Under the pieces are notes generated by a model that saw only the letters and a list, made by a program, of their open reading frames with translations, was not told the origin of the DNA and ran no database searches. The translations under genes were made by a program, and so were the position numbers. Below, in pieces: positions 12,000 through 23,837 of a stretch of 64,000 bases of DNA (position 1 is its first letter; the number at the start of each line of letters is the position of its first letter). Origin of the DNA: Mantis religiosa (Eukaryota > Arthropoda > Insecta > Mantodea > Mantidae); contig CM060952.1 of NCBI GenBank assembly GCA_030765055.1, positions 172,259,932-172,323,931 on the forward strand, written 5' to 3'.

Positions 12000-13331
12000 C
12001 GAGGGTGGGTGAAAAAGTAATGCCTCCTATTTTTTTTTTTCTCTTTTAATTGCCAAGAAAATTGAATCCAATTTACATAGCTTGAAAACTACAACATTGA
12101 CGATTAATTTGTCACTATTCAATATAATCTTCGTCCTTTTCCACAGTTTTGGTCCACCGTTTAACTAGGGCATGTATTCCAGTGTGGTAAAACACACGGT
12201 CTTGCTTCCTAAGCCACTGACGCACGGACGTTTTCATATCCTCTTCATCTTCAAAATGAATCCCACGATGAGCTTCCTTTAGTGGCCCGAACAGATGGAA
12301 GTCTGATGGTGCCAGGTCAGAGCTGTATGGCGGGTGAGGTAAGACTTGCCATCCCAATTTCTCAATTTCTGCAGTGGTGTTACGGCTGCTGTGTGGTCTT
12401 GCATTGTCATGCAAAAGAAGAACATCCGCCATAGTTTTTGCTGGCCGAACTCGGCGAAGACATGCTTTCAGCTTTTTGCGAGTTCTGACGTATTGGACAA
12501 AATTTATTGTGCATCCCTGCTCCAAAAAAGCAATCATAAGCACACCTTCTGCATCCTAAGACACTGTCGCCATAACTTTCCCTGCCGACCGCTGAGTTTT
12601 GAATTATTTTTTTTCTTCGGTGACGTTGTGTGATGCCATTCCATTGACTGCCTCTTTGATTCAGGTTCAAAAAAATGAACTCACGTTTCGTCTCCAGTAA
12701 CAATTTTTTTCCCAGAAACTCCTCTTCCTCCAGATTGAAGTGCTGCAAGTGTTCGGAGCTATTGTTTTCCTTTGTTTTGGGCGGTTAACATTCTTGATAC
12801 CCAACGTGAACAAACTTTTGAGTAACCCAGTTGTTGAATAATCATCACACTGCCTTTACTGAGGGAGGTAATGCGACACAATTCACCTGTTTTTACCGGC
12901 GATCACCACGATTGATGTCATCGACTCACTGAATGTTACATGGAGTCACTGCAGTCACCGGTCTGCCGCTTCGCTTTTCATCTGCCAATGGTGTTTGCCC
13001 TTCTGCTTTGTTACAGCGACGAACTCATCGTCTAACAGTGCCGACATCCACCGTTGCATCACCATACACATTTTTTAGCCTTTCGTGAATGCGAATTGGC
13101 GTTTCTCCTTCCGCAGTCAAAAATTCAATCACAGAACGCTGTCTAATACGAATGTCAATGTCAGCCATTTTGCAAGATGATGCAGTGCTGCCACCTGCTG
13201 GCTTAGGAAGTTACTACTGCAGGGGATTGGAGAAGAAGGTTTGAGGAATTGCGCCAAATTCAAAGTGTTCACATAACTCACGTATTTAAGGAGGAAAAAA
13301 ATAGGAGGCATTACTTTTTGACCCACCCTCG
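12000..13331 (-). mobile_element. Mariner transposon, full length, decayed
   Basis: The 1332-bp element is bounded by terminal inverted repeats of about 30 bp. The left end is CGAGGGTGGGTGAAAAAGTA and the right end reads the same in reverse complement with one or two changes. TA dinucleotides flank it at 11998-11999 and 13332-13333, the classic mariner target duplication. The length fits mariner (about 1.3 kb). The single transposase gene lies on the minus strand. Terminal repeats are well conserved while the gene is broken. Confidence 0.95.
12115..13168 (-). pseudogene. Mariner transposase pseudogene
   Basis: The frame starts at ATG 13168 and ends at 12115, matching the usual length near 345-350 codons once several frameshifts and stops are allowed for. 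The N-terminal helix-turn-helix part and the first catalytic aspartate (TGDET block near 12680) lie in different frames. The C-terminal 142 codons (12543-12115) are open and carry LLHDNARPH and LPHPPYSSDLAPSDFHLF. Thirty-four residues separate the second and third aspartates, which is the DD34D signature of mariner. The enzyme would cut and reinsert the element at TA sites. With the N-terminal half broken, this copy cannot make active enzyme, though the terminal repeats could still serve as substrate. Confidence 0.93.
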
Positions 13332-13333
13332 TA

Positions 13334-13909
13334 TAATTATATCAGAATATTCTACTGAATTCAAACTTGTAAAATGTTTATGTCTATATTTTCATAATAA
13401 AGAGACAGTACATGACCTAAGTAGCACATAATTTCATTTCATAAATTACTAAACGATTACAAATGATTCACAAAGCTCTGCCACTTGAATACGAACATAT
13501 TCAATTTACAAAAGAACATGGCTTGGGAAGACCTAACTTTTAACTGAGAGTGCCAAGGAGTAGAAAACAATTATTATTCCATAAGATATACATATGAAGT
13601 AATTCAAATGCTGTAGGTATTTAATTCTAAACAATATATGTACATACATGGAGGGTGGAAATCGAATTTGTCAGTCCTAACCAATTTTAATAGCTTTTAA
13701 ATAGAAAGTCTTGCTTATCTGCTTTGTACATTGTAGTAAAGATTGTTAGCATGTAAAATAATTCGACAAAGAGAGAAATTGACTGCAGCTAACTTCAGTA
13801 ATAATCAATCATTTATAATTATCGATTGAAGCGAAATCCTTTCTCAGTGGATGTAGATTCGCATATTTTCCAAAGTGGTTATCTTTGTAGCTGAGAGTGG
13901 CAAATCTTC
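13334..13909. other. No recognised feature
   Basis: AT-rich sequence between the mariner and a SINE-A. Nothing recognised. Confidence 0.5.
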
Positions 13910-13917
13910 ATCAACAG

Positions 13918-14158
13918 TAGCCCGCCTCGACAGCGTGGATGGTAGGATGTCTGCCTCACGTTCAAGAGGTCTTGAGTTCGAATCTCGGTCAGGATGAGTT
14001 ACCTGGATAAGGTTTTTCCGGGGTTTTCCCTTATCCTGAAAGACGAATGTCGGGTAACTCTAAGCTCTATGGACCCTGGGCTCATTTGAGCATCATTTTA
14101 TTCATTCCATTCATCGTCCGATGTGACTTAACGTTGGAGGACATAAATTACAACAAAA
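13918..14158 (+). mobile_element. SINE-A with target-site duplication
   Basis: Full-length copy from CCCGCCTCGACAGCG to a CAAAAA tail. An 8-bp duplication ATCAACAG lies at 13910-13917 and 14159-14166. The A box is slightly decayed; the B box GAGTTCGAATCTC is intact. Confidence 0.88.
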
Positions 14159-14222
14159 ATCAACAGCTTTCGCCTGTTTTTTGTTCTATATGCTAAGAGC
14201 TTACGTAATACCTATGTGAAAA

Positions 14223-14511
14223 GGGGCTGGCCCCGTAGCTCAGTCGGTAGAGCACCTGCCTGCCGTGCTAGGGGTCGCGGATTCGATTTCCGGCACTGGG
14301 GTTGGGGATTTTTCTCCGACCAAGATAATTCCTCATCTTCCCCAGAGTCTGGAAGTATAAATGAGACTAAGAATGTGTGCGTGATCTAATGATACAACCC
14401 AACGACTACAAGTTAACACCTTCATGTGTTCCAAAGGAGAACGGCCGCCGATATGGCCATTGGAGTTAAAAGCGGGGTATAAATGTAACAAAACAAAACA
14501 ACAACAAAAAA
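14223..14511 (+). mobile_element. SINE-D, tRNA-derived SINE with target-site duplication
   Basis: The head GGCCCCGTAGCTCAGTCGG has a good A box. The B box GGATTCGATTTCC is near consensus. An unrelated body follows (GGGGATTTTTCTCCGACC, CCCCAGAGTCTGG, TTAACACC), ending in an AACAAAACAACAACAAAAAA tail. A perfect 10-bp duplication TATGTGAAAA lies at 14213-14222 and 14512-14521. The preserved duplication and promoter boxes suggest a fairly young insertion. Confidence 0.9.
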
Positions 14512-14604
14512 TATGTGAAAACCTTGTTTTGTAAATCAGCCAAACAGAAGATTTCTAATAGACATGTAGCATCTTCGATACTTGGAAAACAGTCGAGTAA
14601 AGTT

Positions 14605-14970
14605 AAGGAGGTTTCGTCTGTAGCCCGCATTCGTGAGGCTCAGCTTCGATTCTTGTAGCCGACCCACCTGACCCATGAGCTTTTTCGAGGGTTTTCCCGG
14701 GTCACCAGATGAATGCTGGTTAGGTTAATTACATCCCTCAAATTTGCTGTCCCTCCATTTCATCTCTTATCATTTCACATCATCTCTCATTTAGGGCCTC
14801 TTTTTCTCTCATTTAGGTCTCCTTTAGGGTAGAAGTGTTGGCAGGCGTCTCGACGCTGTCATGGCTCCTTAGATTTGCCGCCCTCTGTCTCCTCTCCCCT
14901 CATTCTTCCTCCCGGGGATGCCCCACAGGTTTCGGTGCCGAATCTCCTCCGCAGTAATCCTAATCTAAGG
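14605..14970 (+). mobile_element. SINE-B, internally deleted copy
   Basis: It has the SINE-B head (TTTCGTCTGTAGCCCGC, decayed B box), the conserved CCGACCCACCTGACCCATGA block, the GTCCCTCCATTTCATCTC stretch and the 3' end (CCGAATCTCCTCCGCAGTAATCCTAATC). About 250 bp of the middle is missing relative to the copies at 19674 and 62731. Confidence 0.8.
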
Positions 14971-16009
14971 AAGTCTATATTCTCCAAATGTTTCACATTC
15001 TTTTGCGTGACCTTCAGAGCTTTTTATCGTTATTAGGGACAGCCGAGCTAAATTAAAGTAATATTATAAGGGTAAAGTAGAGAATGCGCTACAGAAAAAC
15101 CTATAGTTATTATTCAATGATTTTATAAAAATTGGATAAGGTAAAATAAATACATAGCCATTCAAGTTTAAAAAGCTTACTCGTTCAACGTCGAGCAGAT
15201 ATAAAGGCAAAACTATAACAAAAACAAAACATATGAGTACTTCAGAAGAAATGGCATTAATTTCGCAAAGAGAAATCATGTGTACGCTTGCATATTGTCA
15301 TTGTTGTGAAACAAATAGATATTTCGTTGTTTGTGTGGTATGCTGTTATGCCGCGAGCGTGCCCATTGTTATTTTAATGGTTTTACAATAGCATGGGAAA
15401 TTCGTTCAGAATGCAGTTGACTTCACAAGCCATACAAAGAGTATTCGAAATGCAGAATTAATTATTTATATTCAGATAATATACATTTATAATGGTTTAT
15501 TAAACCCTTTAACGCCAAACTTGATAAACAAAATGTTCACATTTAATGGATAGTTTAAGGAGGAAGCATTGTCTTGAACATTTTTGTGTGGAATACGTGG
15601 AAAATATTGAACTTAAATACCTGCTGTACAAAATACTCTTAAAAACGCTTATTCTTCTATCTACTTCATCTAATCCAGATAGACATTAATTGTAGAAATG
15701 GTCCTATTTCGTGTTATAGATACAGTAGGCTTAAATGATAGTCAAATCTTTTAAGATCTTGTCCCTGCGTGATAGCTTTGACATTTCATTTCCTTTTAAT
15801 GTCCAGGAGTAAACAAAAACGAATAACTTCCTATTTGAGAAAATTATAAGTAATGGAAAATTGAAAAAAAAAAAAAAAATAGCAAAGAATACCTCGAAAA
15901 TGGATTACTCCATTAAAAATTATTTGACGTGAATTGTGTGCTTTAACGAGATATATTCCATATTTTTGAATTTTTAACTACTTATCTTTCACTCCAAAAC
16001 ATTCTTATT
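14971..16009. other. No recognised feature
   Basis: AT-rich sequence with a 15-nt A run near 15864. The minus frame at 15064-15279 is hydrophobic but motif-free. Confidence 0.5.
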
Positions 16010-16019
16010 TGACTGCAAT

Positions 16020-16645
16020 ATGCAATAATATTGTTATTTTGTCAGATTCTAAAGCAGCAATCCAAGCTGTAGCCTCAGCATCCTATCCAAAATGGAAAGG
16101 TTTCTAGAAATACAAAATATAATCCCAACCATTAAAAAATGTGGAGAACATATAGTTTTACTACGGATTCCAACCCAATGTGGAGAATGAGAAGACTGAT
16201 ATATTAGTAAAAAGGGATGTAAAATTCATCAGAAAGAAACAAAAGTCTTTTGATGAATCAATTAAAAGGATTATAAGAAATAAATTAAATAGAATTACAA
16301 ATCTGGACTAAGTGAAAAAATGGGTGGCCGGAATATCAAAATACTTCTAGAAAATCCGTCTGTAATTCCGGAATTGCCACGTAAATCTGTTGTTGCCAAA
16401 ATGAGACTTACTAGGACATGATTGTCTAGGGAACCATCTCCATAGAATCGACATACTAACTTCTCCAAATTCTCAAGATATACAAATGGACAGAGAACGT
16501 CTACAAAATTGTGCAGCTTTACAAAATTTTAAAGATATGACTTCTGTACTGGGAAGCCAAAAGCAAAATGACTTCATTGTTGACTCCAGAGCATTAGCTA
16601 CATACTCGTACATACATTTTTGTCAGTAAAATTTTGCTATCTCTT
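16020..16645 (+). pseudogene. LINE fragment: RNase H domain and zinc-knuckle-like tail, decayed
   Basis: Split frames read ILSDSKAAIQAV (16037-16075; the conserved D-S-K-A-A core strand of an RNase H domain), then a damaged IPxQCGVENEKTD region near 16165 that corresponds to the usual IP-x-H-x-G-x-x-GNE-x-AD catalytic block. Further on come VAKMRLTxHDC, LHRIDIL and MDRERLQNCAALQNF, a C-terminal region seen in insect LINE polyproteins. RNase H removes RNA from the hybrid during element copying. Several stops and frameshifts show an old copy. It is probably linked to the LINE 3' sequence at 16945. Confidence 0.6.
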
Positions 16646-16944
16646 AAGTGTACCAATAATACAAATATCATTTGAAACAGGAACTTTTGGTCCTTGGATC
16701 AATTATTCATTTGAGTAATATGTTTAATAATTATACATAAATTTGAGAACTGTAACTAGCTATGTTTGTGAAAGAGAAATTGTATATATATGATGTAAAA
16801 TAATGTTACATGAACCTGGGCAGATATGTGAGAAACACTGCACTCCCGGGCGACAGTCTAGAAAGAGCGGATGTTAGACAATAGAGTAGAATGCTAGCTA
16901 TATTGTTGTACCGTTAAACAGGTCAATATTCTGTTAGTTTTTTC
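16646..16944. other. No recognised feature
   Basis: AT-rich sequence between two LINE-like pieces. Nothing recognised. Confidence 0.5.
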
Positions 16945-17465
16945 TTTGTGACGCCGTGCTGCGTATATAAGAGGGTAGAAACCCCCATTCAGGCCTCGGC
17001 ACTTCCATATGTGGAGGACGAAGTTCGGCGCCGGGCAACAAAATTCTACGCAACTTTACCAACTCATAGAAGCGCCCTTGTTAGATCACAGGGAGATTAT
17101 GACCCCACTAGACGCTGTTCTAGACAACATCGGGTCCCCCGCATGGCATGCGGGCACCCAAGATAATCCAGGAGCTAATCCTAACAGCAGCTAAAGCTGA
17201 GCTCCACATAATCTCCTAAGTTGTTTGGCAACAAAATTCTCCCCAACCCAAACCAAACTAAAAACACCAGGGTGCTGGGTATTGCATCCTGTCCTTTCAC
17301 CCTGAAGGTACAATAATTGTAACCTCACATAATTCATCAACCTCAAAACCTACATCATATCCATCAAACAAAATCCCGTATTGAATGCCTTACCTGCGGT
17401 AAAACCCTAAACGGGAGGGCACACAGCAAAAACCTTCTGGCTATATACAGCCAGCCAGCACCACA
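16945..17465 (+). mobile_element. LINE 3'-end fragment (jockey-like C-terminus and 3' UTR)
   Basis: A 70-codon frame (16948-17166) reads LPYVEDEVRRRATKFYATL, THRSALVRSQGDYDPTRR, resembling the C-terminal tail of jockey-type polyproteins (R-x-x-x-x-F-Y, then NPLV-x-x-L-x-x-YDP). C-rich noncoding sequence follows. The TATATAAGAGG just before it (16966) is likely fortuitous. No target duplication was found, so limits are approximate. Confidence 0.45.
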
Positions 17466-17697
17466 TGGTCATTCAGCCCTCATTGCTCATTACAGTCAAG
17501 TGTATTGTATACATCCGTCTGGTGTGTCAGACGACGTGCTGCGTCCAGTAAAATGTATTATAAAATATCCGCCGAAAGTGCAGTTATTTGAAGGTGCCCG
17601 GGTTCCACAAAGTATAAGAACAAATTAAAGCAGTTCAGAGATTATCGGATGTTTGTTTTGTCTCAAACTTAACACCCTGAGAACCCAGAAAGAGCCC

Positions 17698-17847
17698 ATG
17701 CAGGAGACAGCAGCTAGAGCCAAGGGTAAAGAAGCAGCCGACGACGACCTGGAGACCGAGGAAGGAGCCCCGACGTCGAACCCAGGTACGTGCAACCGTG
17801 AGGTGATAGAAAATACTGCCGCACATTCTAATGAAGAGAACGTATGA
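17698..17847 (+). CDS. Short acidic open frame, unassigned
   Basis: 49 codons from ATG 17698: MQETAARAKGKEAADDDLE then TEEGAPTSNPG, hydrophilic and acidic with GC-rich codons unlike the neighbourhood. A CAGGTACGTG stretch at 17783-17792 would make a good splice donor after SNPG. It could be a first exon, the start of a retrotransposon ORF1, or chance. I do not recognise it. Confidence 0.22.
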   Translation: MQETAARAKGKEAADDDLETEEGAPTSNPGTCNREVIENTAAHSNEENV

Positions 17848-19672
17848 GGACATTCCGAGAAAATTCAAGACATATACGTCATTTGGTAGGGCAATATCTT
17901 AATCCTATGACATTTTAATCAAAGTCGTTAGCCATTAAATAGGCATTAAAGAGAAAATCAAGTTTTTTGAGATGTGTTTTATATAAAGGTAGTCTGGGGT
18001 AGAGGGATTTTCTTAAAAATCTTCGTGTTGGATTCTTTCAGGATGCTGAATTTAACGCTAAGTTTGGTAATTACCTGACGTTTCTTTTGGTGTTAAATTG
18101 TTCATAAACAACTGTGCGTCGTAAAGAAAACGTAAATGCCTTCCCTTTTATTCAGGGTACCTTAAAATCTACATTTCTCTTTAAAGTTTTGAACATTTAG
18201 TGCTGTATCTAAATGGGAGGGAAAGTAAAATTGAAATCATGAGTTCAACTTGTTCAGTAACCAAAAAACGTAGGTAGTTAGTATTGTAAAATCATCTTCA
18301 TCGCGGTATCTTCGTGGCTCAAAACTACACCACACATCTCAAGAATATTTAAAGGCAATAAAGCCTGGTAGTGAACCAACAGCGTGTTAAACAGGCGCCC
18401 CAAGGTGAGAAATTGTTTGATGTATGACGAAACTCTCACCTGTTAATGATGCTCCCCACGTACATCATAAAATTGTTCCGAGCAGAACAACATCGTATAT
18501 AACATTTAATAGCTCAAGCCAAGAATACAGTACTTCAGCTGTTCTTTATATTTCTCTCAAAAATTGTTTATTTAAAAGCAACTTTAATGTGCACAAAACA
18601 GTTTTAAAGATTTAGATCTATGAGTTAACGAACTCTCAGAAACCATTTTACCTTCTGCATTGCTTGCCTAGAGCAAGTACAGGAAGTGTCGTTGTCCTGC
18701 AAACTTCGATACCAAGAGTTTGTTGGAAATAAACTTTTGAGGCTTCCAAAACCCAAAAATACATTTTTATAAAAATGTTGTGTACGTATATTTGTCTGTA
18801 AACAGTATAACTCAAAAAACAAAATTATGGTTTAATATCAAACATATTTTTATTTATTTTTGACTGTCTGTAGTTGTCAACAACTGGGCCTCATATTCAG
18901 AAGAACCTAGTTTAAACTCCGTGAGGAACGATTAATTTCAAGTGTCATTCTTGAAGTGCGAATCTTGTGTTGCGTGCATTATTCACTATGCATTTTACGA
19001 ATTACAAAAATTAATAAGTTTTATTCTTTTCCAGTGTCGACAAATTTCCTCTAAATTCCTCTAATTACAGTACCGTACACGAGTAAAAAGTGAAATAATG
19101 TAGCAAGCAAACACTTCCAAATTTGAAAGCCACTGAGAGACATATTTCGAACTTATTGAACTTGAACGTTAGTTTGTGAAAAATATTTCTTATAGGGTAT
19201 AAGGACCCTGGACTACCCTAAAATAACATTAGATTACTTCATAAAATTTCAGGCACAGTTCACAAGAGGCTTCTTAAATATGTATGCTTCTAGGACTACA
19301 ATATCTTCAGGGAAATAAAATAAAGACTGAAAGATCGGAATTATTATTATTTTGACTTCAGCTAGGTAAAACTATACCTATTTTGTTTTGGAGGGATGGG
19401 ACTACAAAACCTCTTAATTGATGGCGTATACTTTTCTGCAGCAACGAACCACATAGAAAACGACTTATTTGCTTAATATATCTGCCTCCAAATATTAATA
19501 ACGACACAGTTTAGATAGTTGAACATTCTCAAACTGTCGCTATTATTACGTTTTAGTAACATTAACACTTTAAAAACTTTCCGAAAATTAGTAACATGAC
19601 CAATATATCTTGCCAATATTGTTCTCGCAGCACGAATACAAGTATGAAACAAATGGGACATATTAGCCCTTT
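17848..19672. other. No recognised feature
   Basis: AT-rich sequence. Frames at 18424-18822 and 19473-19661 are short and motif-free. Confidence 0.5.
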
Positions 19673-19673
19673 A

Positions 19674-20648
19674 AAAACCGAGCAGGATGTTTCAGGCGCT
19701 TTCGTCTGTGGCCCACATTTGGGAGGCCCGGGTTCGATTCCCGACCTAACTGGCCCTTGCGGTTTTTCGGAGGTTTTTATGGGTTGCTAGATGAATGCTG
19801 GGTAGGTTAAATATATCTCCCGAATATTCTGTCCCTCCATCTCATCTCCATTATCATTTCATAGCGTGTCTCATCTGGTGATCTTTTTCAGTGTAGAAGT
19901 GTCGGCGGGTGTATCGGCGGTGCATGGCAGGATGATATGCTCTGAGGAAAACTACTACCTCCTCCGGTAGGTCGGTTGCCGGTCTTCGAACCTGCTGCTG
20001 GTTCCATTCTGGTCCGACTGCCAGGACCGTTACCGTACCGCAGTAGGGGGGCATGTCCGTTGTCCTGGCCTGCCGGGGGAGGTCTCCATCCAAGGAAAAT
20101 GTAGTTCCCCTGCCCTCTTCACTGTCGTGGCTCCTTGGGACGGCCGCCCTCTGTCTCATCTCGCCTCATTCGTCCCCCAGGGGCTACCCCACTTGAGATG
20201 ATGATATATAGATATAAGGGCGCTCAACTACGGCGGTCATCAGCGCCCTTTACAAAACTAGTCATGGCAAAAGCCAGATATAAAACTTTCTAAAAACTAT
20301 ACAAGTGTAACAAAACCTATTAAAAATACACGTACATAAAAAATATCAATCAAAACCGACTAAAAATTTCGTTCGCTAAATCCTAAACTCTAAACTAGAC
20401 AAGAATCTAAAAACCTTCTCCACGGATCTCCACGCACGGCCTACACGTTGGTGGGCCTGTTGACCGTCTCCCTCAACCACGAAGAGGAGCCCACACGAGG
20501 GAGACTGTTGGCTCTGGACCCCAGGTGCGCCAAACCCGTACCTACCGAAGTAGGCCCCTGGGGGGACCCCACTTGAGGGCATAGGTGCAATGGATTACGA
20601 CTGATCTCAGTACCGAATCCCCTCAATAGTAAATCCTAATCCTAATTC
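19674..20648 (+). mobile_element. SINE-B, split by a later insertion
   Basis: The 5' part runs from ACCGAGCAGGATG with B box GGTTCGATTCCC through GTCGGCGGGTGTATCGGCGG to the CCCCACTTGAG block at 20197. The 3' part resumes at 20566 (duplicated ACCCCACTTGAG) and ends in AATCCTAATCCTAATTC. Order and content match the copy at 62731-63610. Confidence 0.88.
20198..20565 (-). mobile_element. Retroposon inserted in SINE-B, with GGCGC stem and ATC-type tail
   Basis: A 368-bp insert is flanked by perfect 12-bp duplications ACCCCACTTGAG (20186-20197 and 20566-20577). On the minus strand it starts with a GC-rich segment (CCTACTTCGGTAGGTACGG), then an AT-rich body. It ends with GGGCGCTGATGACCGCCGTA then GTTGAGCGCCC, which can fold as a stem, and an ATCATCAT tail. 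That stem plus ATC tail is a familiar 3' end of insect non-LTR elements and the SINEs that use them. No open frame is present, so it is either a SINE with a borrowed LINE tail or a 5'-truncated LINE. Confidence 0.8.
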
Positions 20649-21708
20649 TATCCGTTTGCACAAAAGTTGACAGCCACTTAACAAATTGTCCTCCTTCAGT
20701 AAGCAAAAAGGTTTCACTCAAAACTACAAAATGGAACACCATACCCTTTACATCAGTTTCCAGAGGCTCCGTAACCGTAAATTAATTCAATAATATGTTA
20801 AAAATATAAAAGCAGATTCAACAAATAAGAATGAATTATATTTAAAGAATTCGTAAGTCCAGCGTCCTCTAACAGAGGACTGAGCAATTCAACTATACCT
20901 CAGATATGGAGTAATCGAAAGTAGCTGAAAAGGTATTATACTAACCTAGGTAGAGAAATAACACGACCAACAAAAAAGAGTTAGTTGTAGGTGGAAGGGA
21001 TTAGAATTGAATAGAGTTTCTTTTAGTACATATTGGTAGCAAAATGAAAGGGCATGAAGAAAGGAATAGCATTTTCGCTGTTACTCCTCCACTTTGTACA
21101 TTTCGGAAGCCTTAAGTGCTCTCTAGATCATATCTAGTTATTACAGCGTAGACAGGCAACGAGGCTACATGAAGAACGGCCTTGATTAATAAACAATTTC
21201 AGCTGAACTGGATATAAAATTAAAATGTACTATCTAGACCTTATTGTTGCTCAATCATGTAACCCCTTTGTAAACCAAGTTGTTTGCCTTATTAAGCTTT
21301 GTATAGAAAAAAATTTGACATAAGTGTGTATTATGATAGTTGAGAATAAATAGGAATATTTTAAGTACTTTCAAAGCATTTAAAGTAGAACATTTCACTA
21401 CATTGGCATAGGTATCTTTGTTTTATATCTCCTTTCTTTCATCACCTTGGTCAAGAATAAGGAGCTTCGTCAAAGGAACTGATTCCAACAATCGCGTCGC
21501 TAATCCAAAAGTTGGTAATGGCTATGTTAGACACTTAAAATAATGCAATGCAATCCACAATTCACTCTTTTGAAACTTCATTTACATGTTTCCTTATGTT
21601 GTTGGAACGCCCTCTATTGTGGACTGTTGTAAACAAATTACATCACTACAAAAAGAAATCCGCACTAATGAGAGAGAATATTTTTATACTATGATTCTGT
21701 GACGCAGT
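20649..21708. other. No recognised feature
   Basis: AT-rich sequence with no motif-bearing frame. Confidence 0.5.
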
Positions 21709-21720
21709 AGTATTGGTCTT

Positions 21721-21960
21721 TTTTGTGTAATTTACGTCCGTTAACCTTCTAAGTCATATTGGACAATGAATGGAATAGGTGAAATAACGCTCAAATGGGC
21801 AAGAGCCCATGGAGCTTAGAGTTACCCGATATTCGTCTTTTAGGATAAGGGAAAAAACCGGAAAAAGCCTTATCCAGGTAACTCACCCTGACCGAGATTC
21901 AAACTCGGGACCCCTTGAACGTGAGGCAGATATGCTACCATCTACGCTACCGAGGCGGGC
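21721..21960 (-). mobile_element. SINE-A with target-site duplication
   Basis: Full-length reverse-oriented copy, 240 bp, with perfect 12-bp duplications AGTATTGGTCTT at 21709-21720 and 21961-21972. The frame at 21809-22063 is the translated antisense of this SINE, not a gene. Confidence 0.92.
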
Positions 21961-22067
21961 AGTATTGGTCTTGTTTTCGTTTCGATTCACAAAACACGTG
22001 GCGTACCAAAATGCATTCAAAGGAGCACATGCCTTGATAGTTTTGCAATTGTTTATGATTTAAAATT

Positions 22068-22135
22068 TTTATTTCGTCTGCTGTAGCATTTGAGGTTCAC
22101 ATTTGGGGGGTTCGATTCCGTCCACTGGCAAATCT
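22068..22135 (+). mobile_element. SINE-B head fragment
   Basis: TTTCGTCTGCTG..TTCACATTTGGGGGGTTCGATTCCGTCCACTGGC follows the order of the SINE-B tRNA-like head at 19695, including the B box. The body is absent. Confidence 0.5.
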
Positions 22136-22552
22136 AACCACGGTTGTTATCTTTTTCTTTTTTTTTAATTTGTTATTCTTCCATAAATTTCTTCCACATT
22201 TCTTAACCCCAACCTTTGCATTCTTGTTTCAGTTCATCGGTTTCAGGGATGTAGGGTCTGACGAGACCTCTGAAGCACTCTTCCTTCCTGGAAGTATATC
22301 GGCTGCAGCTACGACGTTCCATTTTGCGGATGACTAAAGCAGGGTAAAAGGTAAACAACTGTGAACACCTCGCGCACTACAACCTATACACAGACTGACT
22401 GCGGCTAATTCTCCCAAGAAAGAAGGAATGAAGTTAGGAAATCGCAGGAGTCTAGGGGGTCGCAGGCACACAGACCTCAGACACGCAGAAGTCTCTAACA
22501 AGTTCTTTATCCCGGCGCAGGACTAGCTGCGCCACCACCACCAGCACTCGGA
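22136..22552. other. No recognised feature
   Basis: Mixed composition, GC-richer toward 22550. No recognisable repeat or frame. Confidence 0.45.
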
Positions 22553-23837
22553 GTAGATTAGATTAGATTAGATTGATTTGCGTTCAGTAGGTTCACTTGT
22601 AGCCAGAAAAGGCTGTGAACATTGAACATGTCTAGAGGTATAAAGTTTAATAGCGTATATATGTACAAAAGTTAACATAAGACACATGTTATAGTACACA
22701 GGCAATATGAACAACAATATGGAAAACAAAGCAGGGATAATTATATTTGATACAAAATGAAACACTTTTTAAACCAGCTTTCACTTGGCTTATGTCAGTA
22801 CGTCTCAACCTTTTTGCAATGGATACCATTCTTGTTATTTATTAAATACATATAGATTAAAAATAAACTTTCAGCTTGCATCAAATATTTATAAGTAATG
22901 ATTTGTCATTGGAATAGTTAAATACTACTTATAGAGCTACAGAAGCATTATCAGGATAATTTGTCATTCAGATAATCTTGTACAGAATAAAAAGATTTTG
23001 AGCAAGGGTACTCTCTAACAGCTTTTTTAAAAGCACCGAAATTATCAACTTTTTCTTTAAGAACATTAGGAAGTGCGCCAAATATTTTGATAGTTTCATA
23101 ATACACACCTTTCTGGAAGCAAGAAAGTTTAGCACTGGGATAATGGATATTATACTTTTGTCTAGTGTTTATTTTGTGAATTACATTATTTGTTGCAAAT
23201 AAGGCACGATTGCATACAAAGAATTTTAGGATCGAGAATATATACATGCAAGGAAGCGTTAATATCTTCAATCTTGTAAAAAGATCTTTACAGGAGCATC
23301 TGGTGTGGGTGTTAGTAATGATTCTTATAACCCTCTTTTGCATAAGGAATATTTTTTTACTTTCTACTGAGTTGCCCCAAAATAATATTCCATACTCCAT
23401 AATAGAGTTAAAGTATGCATAATATACCAATTTAAGTGTGTCAATAGAACATTAACCAGCTCTCGGATAGCATAACATGCAGAGCTAAGTTTAGGTAAGA
23501 TATAATTTATGTGAGCTTTCCAATCTAAACATCTGTCCACTTGAAGGCCCAGAAATTTTATGCTGTCAATTTCTTCTAATAACATATCATTAATCCCGAT
23601 TTCTATTTCAGTATGTGATGTACGACAGGTTATAAATTTGACTACTTTTGTTTTGTCTAGATTCACAGATAATTTGTTCGCTTTAAACCAGCATGACATA
23701 CAGTTCAAAACATAATTCATTTTAATTGTACACTCGTTTAAATTTGTACTGGTCACCAGGACACTAGTGTCATCAGCAAAAAGAACTGTACTTGCAATGT
23801 ACGGTGTCGACAAACCCGTCCAACGTGAGAACAGCAT
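22553..23837 (-). pseudogene. LINE-2 copy: reverse transcriptase C-terminal half, 3' UTR and TAATC tail
   Basis: Minus-strand translation from about 23810 begins just before the catalytic box FADDTSVL (near 23776). It continues through CWFKANKLSVNLDKTKVVKF, IKFLGLQVDRCLDWKAHI and the thumb. One frameshift near 23430 leads into a 159-codon frame carrying YFNSIMEYGILFWGNS, MQKRVIRIIT and LPCMYIFSILKF, ending at 22951. This is a jockey-like non-LTR reverse transcriptase; the two aspartates of FADD are present. The 3' UTR runs to an array of GATTA units at 22553-22572, read as a TAATC tail on the element strand. The copy is 5'-truncated just upstream of the active site and lacks motifs 0-B. It is related to the copy at 47887-49455. 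Confidence 0.82.

Noticed and set aside
12346..12633. Plus-strand frames opposite the mariner gene
   Set aside because: They are shadows of the transposase coding strand, with no motif of their own.
16966..16976. TATA box before the 16948-17166 frame
   Set aside because: The frame is a C-terminal LINE fragment, so a start promoter there makes no sense. The motif is likely chance.
21809..22063. A conserved short protein (HPDRDSNSGPLEREAD type), also at 37483-37668 and 43858-44076
   Set aside because: These are antisense translations of SINE-A. The similarity is that of the repeat DNA.
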